Below, piece by piece: positions 14,111 to 20,361 of a stretch of 21,374 nt of DNA. Under the pieces are notes generated by a model that made no database searches, was not told where the DNA came from, and saw only the letters and a program-made list of their open reading frames with translations. Within the stretch, counting starts at the first letter, position 1; each line of letters starts with the position of its first letter. The position numbers were made by a program, and so were the translations under genes. The stretch comes from a virus: IMG/VR virus record IMGVR_UViG_3300020185_000298, positions 1 through 21,374 of that record. One strand, written 5' to 3'.

Positions 14111-14150
14111 CTTACAGATTTTGATAATTCGTTAATTATTTGTATATTGT
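14111..14150 (+). promoter_or_regulatory. Promoter with CTTACAGATTT box (TTGATA…TATATTGT)
   Basis: CTTACAGATTT (14111-14121) is identical to the copy at 12855. TTGATA (14121-14126) and TATATTGT (14143-14150) are 16 bp apart. The shared upstream box and similar spacer suggest co-regulation with the 12864 promoter. Predicted start near 14157. Confidence 0.65.
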
Positions 14151-14156
14151 ATAGGT

Positions 14157-14278
14157 AATGAGTAGGCAGATAAGTAAGACCGAAAATCGTAGCTATACGA
14201 AAAATAGCAGTCTAACGTAAGTGGTTACCGAGTCCGGACTCAAAACATAAATAGTAAACGCTCACTAATAACAGAGAA
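14157..14278 (+). promoter_or_regulatory. Long 5' leader (element B, homologous to 8413)
   Basis: GTAAGACC (14174-14181), GAAAA, then a hairpin CGTA (14188-14191) with TACG (14196-14199) and an A-run follow the same order as the leader at 8413-8460. Both share GTAG…CTATACG. A 20-codon frame (14158-14220, ATG to TAA) could be a leader peptide starting at the very 5' end. The 12-bp palindrome at 14230 and an ACAGAGA box (14271-14277) before ATG 14279 complete it. Confidence 0.5.
14230..14241. repeat. Perfect 12-bp palindrome GAGTCCGGACTC
   Basis: GAGTCC is directly followed by its mirror GGACTC. It lies in the leader, about 80 bases after the predicted transcript start and 38 before the next ATG. 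A dimeric repressor site is the simplest reading; in RNA only a small 4-bp hairpin with a CCGG loop would form. Confidence 0.5.
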
Positions 14279-14533
14279 ATGAAAACAGAAATTACACCGT
14301 TCTTACAAGAACTAGCAAACGAGAAAACCGTAAACGTAAACGGTAAGCCAATGCACACCGCAATCTACAATCTGATAGTTTCAAGACGAGACCTTAAACT
14401 ATGGAGTAGAGGAATGAAACCGCACCGAATGTGGTTCGTAACAGACGTCAAAAGATACTTCGGACTAAAGGGTAATGACCGGCAGAAGTTAGTAAATCAA
14501 ATAGAAAATCTAGTTGAGACTTATGCGAAGTAA
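14279..14533 (+). CDS. Unidentified phage protein
   Basis: An 84-residue basic protein with NEKTVNVNGKPMHTAIYNL, then RDLKLWSRGMKPHRMW, VTDVKRYFGLKGNDRQ and a final helix LVNQIENLVETY. The lysine/arginine and aromatic content suits nucleic-acid contact. It is the first gene after the element-B leader, so it may be the controlled product. I recall similar small proteins in Bacteroidota phages but no function. Overlaps the next gene by 11 bases. Confidence 0.6.
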   Translation: MKTEITPFLQELANEKTVNVNGKPMHTAIYNLIVSRRDLKLWSRGMKPHRMWFVTDVKRYFGLKGNDRQKLVNQIENLVETYAK

Positions 14534-14867
14534 TAGCAAAGAAGTAAGAGAGAAGATAAAGGCGCACATTTTAGAGTGCGTCTACGACGAAAACGATATG
14601 AACTACTCAGATTTTGCAAAAGCAAAAAAGAGAGTATTAAATGAGTTTGTAAGGGTTGCAAACCACCCGTACAATATGAAACGTCTACCTGATAATCAAG
14701 AAAGGTTTAGCGACTATCTAAATGCGATACCTTGGGACTTTTACTTCTATACTAGAGATATAAAAAACTTTTTAAATAGTCTAGGCATAAATCCTAGCAA
14801 TAAAGAGTTTGACTCAGAGAAAGCATTAAAACTATATCACAATCTAATATGGAGAGAAATAAAATAA
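14523..14867 (+). CDS. Unidentified phage protein
   Basis: I use ATG 14523 (114 aa); an in-frame TTG at 14514 is less likely. Mostly helical: KEVREKIKAHILECVYDEND, YSDFAKAKKRVLNEFVRVAN, then HPYNMKRLPDNQERFSDYL, and a C-terminal LGINPSNKEFDSEKALKLYH ending LIWREI. I recall proteins with ANHPYNMxRxPxxQxRFxDYL in flavobacterial phages, but with no known role. It overlaps both neighbours, as expected in a coupled operon. Confidence 0.6.
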   Translation: MRSNSKEVREKIKAHILECVYDENDMNYSDFAKAKKRVLNEFVRVANHPYNMKRLPDNQERFSDYLNAIPWDFYFYTRDIKNFLNSLGINPSNKEFDSEKALKLYHNLIWREIK

Positions 14868-15106
14868 AAGAAGAATTTATTCTAAGAACAACAGAGTTAT
14901 ATTCTTCCGCCGGAATTGTACACATAAGAAGTATTGGCTACGATAATTCAGAAGAAATGCATATAGAATGGGACGCAAAATCTTTATTAGAAGATATACC
15001 GTCTTTATATACAATGGCAAAACAAGCTTTAAAACAAGACGAAGAACACGAATATAAAAAATATTTAAAGTTTATCGACGAAATAAATAACGACTTAAAA
15101 AAATGA
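14849..15106 (+). CDS. Unidentified small protein
   Basis: An 85-residue protein overlapping the previous gene by 19 bases and the next by 4 (ATGA). A strand-rich first half (ELYSSAGIVHIRSIGYDNSE, then EMHIEWDAKSLLEDI) is followed by a charged helix (QALKQDEEHEYKKYLKFIDE) and a lysine-rich end. No motif is recognised. Tight coupling with the exonuclease gene suggests an accessory role in recombination, which is inference. Confidence 0.5.
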   Translation: MERNKIKEEFILRTTELYSSAGIVHIRSIGYDNSEEMHIEWDAKSLLEDIPSLYTMAKQALKQDEEHEYKKYLKFIDEINNDLKK

Positions 15107-15879
15107 AAACAATAAAACTACTAGACGGCTCAATACATAATATTAAAGAGCTAGAAGACAATATGTACGAAGATGAGTTTTACTACGGCTACTTAGGAAA
15201 GGTAGCTTTAAGTAGTAGTTCTTGTAAGTTATTGCTCGACAGTCCTAAGACGTATCACTATATTACAAAGTACGGTCAGGCTACAAGTCAAGCGATGCGC
15301 GACGGTCAGTTGTTTCACACTATGATACTTGAACCGGAGAAGATTAATCAATTCGTTTTTGTAAACGTACAGTCAAAGAACACTAAGGCTTACAAAGAAG
15401 CAAAGGCGTATCACGAAAATGTTTTCACAATTAAAGAAAAGCAAGACGCAGAACGATTAGTCGATGCCTTTCATAGAAACGAGAATGTTAAAAAATATAT
15501 AGTCGATGCTCAATACGAAGTACCAAAAATAGGTGTAATAGAGGACATACCTTTTAGAGCAAAAGCAGATGTTTTATTAAACTCTAATGGAATAGTAGAT
15601 TTAAAGACTACGACCGACGTAAAGAATTTTCAAATTTCAGCTCAGAAATGGAAATATTATAATCAAGTTTACATATATTGTGAATTGTTTGGGATTGACT
15701 ACGAAAATTTTACCTTTGTATGTATCGACAAAAAGAGTCTAGACATAGGGGTTTTTAAATGCTCAGAAGAATTCTACCTACGAGGTAAAGAAGAAGTAGG
15801 AAACGCAATAGAACTATATAGAAAGTTTTTTGCAGAACCTGAATCGCTAGACGATTACATATACGAAGGGACGTTATGA
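15103..15879 (+). CDS. RecE/YqaJ-type exonuclease (PD-(D/E)XK, DUF3799-like)
   Basis: A 258-residue phage exonuclease of the RecE C-terminal type, expected to chew 5' ends at double-strand breaks to give ssDNA for annealing. Signatures in order: SSSSCKLLLDSPKTYHYI (37-54) near the start, RDGQLFHTMILEPEKI (66-81) with His72, then FRAKADVLLNSNGIVDLKTT (151-170) with Asp156, Asp166 and Lys168 (the D…DxK core), and YYNQVYIYCELFG (185-197) with Gln188. That is the full set for this family. A matching annealase is not obvious here, but the OB-like and SSB-tip proteins at 9357-10008 could serve. Overlaps both neighbours (ATGA). Confidence 0.85.
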   Translation: MKTIKLLDGSIHNIKELEDNMYEDEFYYGYLGKVALSSSSCKLLLDSPKTYHYITKYGQATSQAMRDGQLFHTMILEPEKINQFVFVNVQSKNTKAYKEAKAYHENVFTIKEKQDAERLVDAFHRNENVKKYIVDAQYEVPKIGVIEDIPFRAKADVLLNSNGIVDLKTTTDVKNFQISAQKWKYYNQVYIYCELFGIDYENFTFVCIDKKSLDIGVFKCSEEFYLRGKEEVGNAIELYRKFFAEPESLDDYIYEGTL

Positions 15880-16268
15880 AGCACAAAGATTCAATAGAGG
15901 AAGTTATATCGCTAGTCAATGAGTATTTAGGAATAGATTGTACTAAACATACTAGACGAAGAGATTATTGCGACGCAAGAAGTATCGTAGTTAAAATAAT
16001 GAAAGACGACTTTTACATCGGTTGGACTATGATTGCGACATACTTCGAAGAACGTGGAACGCCTATTGGCACACACGCGAGTATGATAAATTTATACAAG
16101 AGATTCGATGAGGTTATAAAATACAATGCTTTAGTAAAATCGTGTTACTATGAGATAGTCGGAGAAATGCTTACGGCTAACGATATGGAAAAACTTATAG
16201 AAAGAATCCGTCGTATTAAAGACATTGATAAAATAATTAAAATAGAGCAATGCTTAAATAATTTATAA
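15876..16268 (+). CDS. DnaA domain IV-like DNA-binding protein
   Basis: A 130-residue protein that resembles the C-terminal origin-binding domain of DnaA, without an AAA+ ATPase part. Evidence: RRRDYCDARSIVVKIMKDDF (27-46), corresponding to the DnaA helix with R-x-A-R, then GWTMIATYFEERGTPIGTHA (49-68) and SMINLYKRFDEVIKY, matching the signature helix that includes DHTTVLHA in DnaA (here GTHASMINLY). In phages such proteins probably bind a replication origin and load the helicase. That it sits between the exonuclease and the cassette below, with the helicase at 10063, fits a replication role. The other possibility is a plain helix-turn-helix regulator. Confidence 0.72.
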   Translation: MKHKDSIEEVISLVNEYLGIDCTKHTRRRDYCDARSIVVKIMKDDFYIGWTMIATYFEERGTPIGTHASMINLYKRFDEVIKYNALVKSCYYEIVGEMLTANDMEKLIERIRRIKDIDKIIKIEQCLNNL

Positions 16269-16582
16269 TGAATAAAGAAGAATTAAACGAACTATTATTA
16301 AATGCTAAATGGAAAACATCTTCATCAAAAAAATATGAAAAGTTACCACATCAATATTCTTTAAAAGAAACTTGGACTGATGAAAATTTGTTTTATAAAG
16401 TTTGTAAAGCTATAAGGGCATTAGGTATTAAGAAACCTTTTTTTAGAACTTTTTTTACTTATTATGAAATAGGCGAGTATCAATACTTTATTATGAATGA
16501 TGAAATAGAAAATCAAGGACTTATTAATAGAGCAGAAATTAAAAACCAAAAAAAATATAATCTAAATAATTATGGAAATTAA
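16268..16582 (+). CDS. Unidentified protein with PHQYSLKETW and INRAE motifs
   Basis: A 104-residue protein with PHQYSLKETWTDENLFYKVC, then AIRALGIKK, TYYEIGEYQYFIM and NQGLINRAE. The pattern, PHxYTL-x2-W, a helix with I-R-x2-G, Y-x2-G-YxYW and finally INR, recurs in small uncharacterised bacterial and phage proteins that I have seen near DNA-metabolism genes, but no function is known to me. Its base composition is more AT-rich than the upstream operon, like the next two genes, with which it may have arrived. Overlaps the previous stop (TAATG) and the next gene by 11 bases. Confidence 0.6.
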   Translation: MNKEELNELLLNAKWKTSSSKKYEKLPHQYSLKETWTDENLFYKVCKAIRALGIKKPFFRTFFTYYEIGEYQYFIMNDEIENQGLINRAEIKNQKKYNLNNYGN

Positions 16583-17162
16583 ATATATTATGATGACTTG
16601 CGACAATCGTAATGATAATCGCATTAAAGAATACAAAAAAGAAATACCAAATCTGATTATAAATCACGACGACTTTCCAAAATCATCTTCCGGAAAGTTT
16701 TTATCTACTGCTTGGAATAATTATTTAAGAGGGTGGGAATTAGCCGGAGACAATCCAACAGTTCAATTTGACGACGACATCATACTTACATCAAATTTTA
16801 TAAATAAATTAAATTCTGTTATTAAAAAAAACCCTAATGATGTTATACAGTTTTTTAGTATGCGTAAAGACGATTTAACCATAGGAACTAGGTATGTATC
16901 AGGAAGTAAATTTATGATGCAACAATGTTATTACCTACCAAAAGGTGTAGCTAAAGGAATTTTGTCTTTAAAAAATGAATGGTATAATTTATGTAAAGAC
17001 GGAGACAAAGCACCAACCGATTTATTGATGGCAGAATATTTTAAAAGAAATAAAATAAACTACTTAAATTGGTGTCCCAATCTAGTAGACCATATTGTTG
17101 GAAAAAGTGCTATTGATAGTAGACGTAGTAGTAAAAGACAAAGTAAAACTTTTAAACTATAA
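16572..17162 (+). CDS. GT-A glycosyltransferase (GT25-like)
   Basis: A 196-residue protein with a GT-A nucleotide-sugar fold. The N-terminus has a strand and loop (MEIKYIMMTCDNRNDNRI), then the DXD-type motif TVQFDDDIILTSNF, with Asp67-Asp69 to hold the metal and UDP-sugar. Later DKAPTDLLMAEYFKRNK and NWCPNLVDHIVGKSAID recall the acceptor side of GT25-type enzymes, which end with a Ser/Arg-rich tail like RRSSKRQSKTF. It would move a sugar to an unknown acceptor; hydroxylated DNA bases, a virion protein and host surface sugar are all possible. It lies directly before a putative oxygenase in a more AT-rich block, suggesting transfer. Confidence 0.7.
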   Translation: MEIKYIMMTCDNRNDNRIKEYKKEIPNLIINHDDFPKSSSGKFLSTAWNNYLRGWELAGDNPTVQFDDDIILTSNFINKLNSVIKKNPNDVIQFFSMRKDDLTIGTRYVSGSKFMMQQCYYLPKGVAKGILSLKNEWYNLCKDGDKAPTDLLMAEYFKRNKINYLNWCPNLVDHIVGKSAIDSRRSSKRQSKTFKL

Positions 17163-17166
17163 TGTT

Positions 17167-17679
17167 ATGAATGTAAAATGGGAAACACCTTTAAAAAAAA
17201 ATCAATTATCTAATCCGATTATTGAAAAACATCAAATACCTTTAAAGTTAATTGATTTAAGTATTTTTAATGAAGAAGATTTTAACTCTGTATTAAATGC
17301 TAAAGCTCAACATCAATTAAAAACGTGGGGTGGCGCAGAAAATACATCAAAACCGCATTGGATTGGAGTAAAAAAATCTACACCATTACACACAGACCCA
17401 AGATACCCTAGATATTCTTGGCAATTAATTATTAAAGTAGATAATTTTGTTTTAAGAGGACACGACAAAATTGAAACCGAATTAAAAGAAGGAACTATAT
17501 TTTTATTAGATACACATAGTCCGCACCAATTATACGCAAAATCAAAAGATGCAAAATATTATTTAGCTTGTAGTATGGATTCAAAAGAAAAAGTGAGTTA
17601 CGCAATAGCATTAAGAGAATTATGTACCTATGCTAAACAGAATTTAATTTTAAATAATGTAAACAGAATTACTAAATGA
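17167..17679 (+). CDS. Probable Fe(II)/2-oxoglutarate oxygenase
   Basis: I use ATG 17167 (170 aa), four bases after the glycosyltransferase stop; frames upstream (from 17095) would overlap that gene and give a poor N-terminus. It has a double-stranded beta-helix signature: STPLHTDPRYPRYSWQLIIK with H-x-D (His75, Asp77), GTIFLLDTHSPHQLYA with the distal His (His120, or His117), and a following KDAKYYLACSMD strand, where a basic residue (Lys130) sits where 2OG is usually bound. Such enzymes hydroxylate amino acids, small molecules or DNA bases. The partner glycosyltransferase makes hydroxylation followed by sugar transfer attractive, but the substrate is not shown. It is only moderately similar to known families. 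Confidence 0.58.
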   Translation: MNVKWETPLKKNQLSNPIIEKHQIPLKLIDLSIFNEEDFNSVLNAKAQHQLKTWGGAENTSKPHWIGVKKSTPLHTDPRYPRYSWQLIIKVDNFVLRGHDKIETELKEGTIFLLDTHSPHQLYAKSKDAKYYLACSMDSKEKVSYAIALRELCTYAKQNLILNNVNRITK

Positions 17680-18839
17680 GAAATGGAGCGTTGCTATATA
17701 AACACAAAAACGTCTACGACTCAGCGTTAGAACGTATAAACTATTTGTTTGACGAGTTCGATAACGTCGTTGTTGGTTTTTCCGGTGGCAAGGATAGTAC
17801 GGTAGTTTTAAATCTAGCGTTAAAAGTAGCAGAGGAAAGAGACCGGCTACCATTAAAAGTAATGTTTTTAGACCAAGAGGCTGAATGGCAAAACGTAATT
17901 GATTATGTGAGACAGATAATGTTAGACGAAAGAGTAGACCCAATGTGGTTTCAAATACCAATTAGGCTATTTAATGCGACGTCTAATACAGACCATTGGC
18001 TAGAGTGTTGGAGTCCAAAAGACGAGGGAAATTGGATGCGTTCAAAAGAAGATTTTTCATTTAAAGAAAATATATACGGGACAGATAGATTTTACGATAT
18101 GTTTCAGGCTATATTTGAACATCACTTTAAAAACGAAAAGGCTTGTTACTTAGCCGGTATTAGAACAGAGGAAAGTCCGACACGATTTCTAGCAGTTACT
18201 AGCGACGCGACATATAAATACATAACATACGGCAAGAAGCTAAATCGTAAAATGCAACACTATACTTTTTATCCGATATACGATTGGAGTTTTACGGACG
18301 TTTGGAAATCAATTCACGACAACGATTGGTCTTATACTAAAATATATGATTACCAATTTCAACACGGAATATCTATAAAGAGTATGCGTGTAAGTAATTT
18401 ACATCACGAAACATCTGTCGAGTCCTTGTATTATTTAGAGGAAGTAGAAAAGGAAACGTGGAACAAACTTACAAAGAGATTATCAGGAATAAGTACTGCC
18501 GGTAGGCTCGGACGCGACAACTTCTTAAAGGTAAAGAAACTGCCTTATATGTTTAAAGATTGGAAAGAATACCGAGACCATTTACTAGAGAATCTTATTA
18601 CAGACGAAAAGCATCGTTTGATCTTCCGAAAAAAGTTTAAAAGATTAGACGATAAATATGATTTTGCATTTCATAAAGATAAATTACATAAAGTACAAGT
18701 ACAGTCAATTTTGGCTAACGATTTTGAGTTTACAAAAATAACTAACTATGAGCGACACCCCGACGTAGATACTTGGAGAAAATGGAAACGGGGAATAACA
18801 AACGCTTGGACTGACACAAATAAATATATAAATGGATAA
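17676..18839 (+). CDS. PAPS-reductase-like PP-loop protein (IbrA/DUF3440-like)
   Basis: A 387-residue protein with the PP-loop SGGKDST (36-42), an ATP-pyrophosphatase signature, following NVVVGF. The core has MFLDQEAEW and YLAGIRTEESPTRF, then the C-terminal region of the DUF3440/IbrA type (FYPIYDWSFTDVWKSIHD, LSGISTAGRLGRDNFLKVKK and RHPDVDTWRKWKRGITNAW at the end). The ECGLH active-site end of true PAPS reductase is absent, so it should not reduce sulfate; it probably adenylates another substrate. It is followed at once by a ParB-like gene, as IbrA is followed by IbrB. Role in the phage is open (regulation, DNA modification or counter-defence). Overlaps both neighbours. Confidence 0.78.
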   Translation: MRNGALLYKHKNVYDSALERINYLFDEFDNVVVGFSGGKDSTVVLNLALKVAEERDRLPLKVMFLDQEAEWQNVIDYVRQIMLDERVDPMWFQIPIRLFNATSNTDHWLECWSPKDEGNWMRSKEDFSFKENIYGTDRFYDMFQAIFEHHFKNEKACYLAGIRTEESPTRFLAVTSDATYKYITYGKKLNRKMQHYTFYPIYDWSFTDVWKSIHDNDWSYTKIYDYQFQHGISIKSMRVSNLHHETSVESLYYLEEVEKETWNKLTKRLSGISTAGRLGRDNFLKVKKLPYMFKDWKEYRDHLLENLITDEKHRLIFRKKFKRLDDKYDFAFHKDKLHKVQVQSILANDFEFTKITNYERHPDVDTWRKWKRGITNAWTDTNKYING

Positions 18840-19491
18840 ATTAAAATACCTTAAAAAACTAGAGGGCGAAGAGCTTTTATTAGAAATAGAAAAGATACAA
18901 CAACACTTGTTTGAGATAAGTCCTTTAAAGTCTCAGCCGGTATCTAGAATACGTTGGGTTCCTATCGAACAAGTAACGTCAAATGATTATAACCCTAATA
19001 GCGTTGCGACAAATGAAATGAGATTATTATACACTTCAATATTACACGACGGTTATACTCAGCCGGTAGTTACGGTGCGAGACGACGAGAACGACCGTTA
19101 TGTTATTGTGGACGGATTTCATAGATACCTGACTTGTAAATCAAATGAGGATATTTTAAATAGGAATATGGGACGTCTGCCTATTGTAGTTATAGAAAAA
19201 GATATAAACGACCGTATGGCTTCGACTGTCCGGCATAACCGAGCAAGAGGTAAACATTCAATAAACGGAATGTCTAGTATGGTATTTGAAATGCTAGAGA
19301 ACGGTTGGGAAGATGCGGACATTTGTAATGAGTTAGGTATGGAGTCTGAGGAACTGATTAGACTAAAACACATAACCGGATTCAGCAAACTATTTAAAGA
19401 CGTAGAATATAAAAAGTCTTGGGAAACTAAGAATCAATTACTAATTAAAAAACAATTTAAGAATGAATATCCAAAAGAAAAAATTATCTGA
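18832..19491 (+). CDS. ParB-like protein (IbrB-like)
   Basis: A 219-residue protein with a ParB/sulfiredoxin-like domain: IRWVPIEQVTSNDYNPN (40-56), HDGYTQPVVTV (72-82), VDGFHRYLT (93-101, the G-x2-R motif) and the ParB box RHNRARGKHS (134-143). A helix-turn-helix follows (WEDADICNELGMESEELIRL, 159-178), then a basic end. This architecture, right after a PAPS-reductase-like protein, matches IbrB of the IbrA/IbrB pair. ParB-type domains bind DNA and use CTP in chromosome ParB; other members act as nucleases or kinases. Which applies here is not visible. Overlaps the previous gene by 8 bases and the next by 29. Confidence 0.75.
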   Translation: MDKLKYLKKLEGEELLLEIEKIQQHLFEISPLKSQPVSRIRWVPIEQVTSNDYNPNSVATNEMRLLYTSILHDGYTQPVVTVRDDENDRYVIVDGFHRYLTCKSNEDILNRNMGRLPIVVIEKDINDRMASTVRHNRARGKHSINGMSSMVFEMLENGWEDADICNELGMESEELIRLKHITGFSKLFKDVEYKKSWETKNQLLIKKQFKNEYPKEKII

Positions 19492-20020
19492 GATAAAACC
19501 ATATTGGAGAAACGCTCGTAAAAACGATAAAACAGTAGAGGCCTTAAAACAGTCTATTAAGAAATACGGCTATACGCAACCAATTAACATAGACCAAAAT
19601 AATGTTATCATTACCGGACACGCACGTTATATTGCTTTAATGCAGTTAGACTACAAAGAAGCGTTTGTAATCGTTGTAGATTATTTAGGAGAAAAAGAAG
19701 TTAAAGAATATCGTATCGCAGACAACAAAACTCACGAATTAACAATGTGGGACAATGAGGAATTAGTATTAGAAATGCGAGAGATAAACAACAATGAAGA
19801 TATGCAGACGTTCTTTCCTAATATTAATTTAAATAATTGGCTAGAGGATTCAGTAGGATTTAACGTAAATGATATTACGACTGAAAACATAGGAGACACA
19901 GAAGAAAAAATATTTGGTCAAATGACTAATATAAACACTCAGGCTTTAGACCAAACAATCGACGTAATGTGTCCGCATTGTATGGAAGAGTTTGCACTTA
20001 AAAAATCAGAACTACAATGA
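19463..20020 (+). CDS. Second ParB-like protein with C-terminal CxxC
   Basis: A 185-residue protein. The ParB part has IKPYWRNARKNDKTVEALKQ, then YGYTQPINIDQNNVIITGHA with GHAR (52-55), and YRIADNKTHELTMWDNEE (83-100). In many phage proteins this exact pattern is the front half of a ParB-DNA methyltransferase fusion; here the methyltransferase is absent. Instead a flexible part leads to MCPHCMEEFAL (169-179), a single C-x2-C pair, half a zinc ribbon. It overlaps the first ParB gene by 29 bases and TerS by 4, so it is part of the packaging operon; a DNA-binding role near packaging sites is an inference. Confidence 0.75.
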   Translation: MNIQKKKLSEIKPYWRNARKNDKTVEALKQSIKKYGYTQPINIDQNNVIITGHARYIALMQLDYKEAFVIVVDYLGEKEVKEYRIADNKTHELTMWDNEELVLEMREINNNEDMQTFFPNINLNNWLEDSVGFNVNDITTENIGDTEEKIFGQMTNINTQALDQTIDVMCPHCMEEFALKKSELQ

Positions 20021-20361
20021 CAAAAACTGACACTAAAAAAAATGTAATGATTAAGTCTCTAGAGAAAAGTCTAGGGGTTGTATCGGTAGCTTGTCAAAAA
20101 GCTGAGGTTAGCCGAGAGACGCATTATAAATGGTATCGACAAGACGATGATTACAAAGCGAGAGTAGATAATGTAAAAAACATTTGTTTAGACTTTGCCG
20201 AGAGTATGCTATTAGAAAATATTAAATCTAAAAAAGAGAGTAGTATCTTCTTTTATTTAAAGACGCAAGGAAAACAACGTGGATATGTCGAAAGACAAGA
20301 AATAGATTTGGGTAACGAAAATCATTTTAGAATAGAGATAGTTGAAGACAATAAAGACTAA
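20017..20361 (+). CDS. Terminase small subunit
   Basis: A 114-residue protein with an N-terminal helix-turn-helix: MIKSLEKSLGVVSVACQKAE then VSRETHYKWYRQDDDYKARV, typical of small terminase subunits (a homeodomain-like DNA-binding front). A helical middle (LDFAESMLLENIKSKKESSI) and FYLKTQGKQRGYVERQEID follow. It would recognise the packaging site and stimulate TerL. TerL starts inside its last codons (20-base overlap), as is usual for terS-terL pairs. Confidence 0.82.
   Translation: MTKTDTKKNVMIKSLEKSLGVVSVACQKAEVSRETHYKWYRQDDDYKARVDNVKNICLDFAESMLLENIKSKKESSIFFYLKTQGKQRGYVERQEIDLGNENHFRIEIVEDNKD

Noticed and set aside
17095-17166. Upstream TTG start for the oxygenase
   Set aside because: It would overlap the glycosyltransferase C-terminus; ATG 17167 gives a normal start with four-base spacing.
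17650-17961. Minus-strand frame opposite the PAPS-reductase-like gene
   Set aside because: Covers the conserved PP-loop coding region on the other strand; no own signals.
17676-18839. True PAPS reductase for sulfate assimilation
   Set aside because: The C-terminal ECGLH-type active site is missing and the neighbour is ParB-like, so an IbrA-like role is more likely.
19119-19388. Minus-strand frame opposite the ParB-like gene
   Set aside because: Antisense shadow of conserved ParB motifs.
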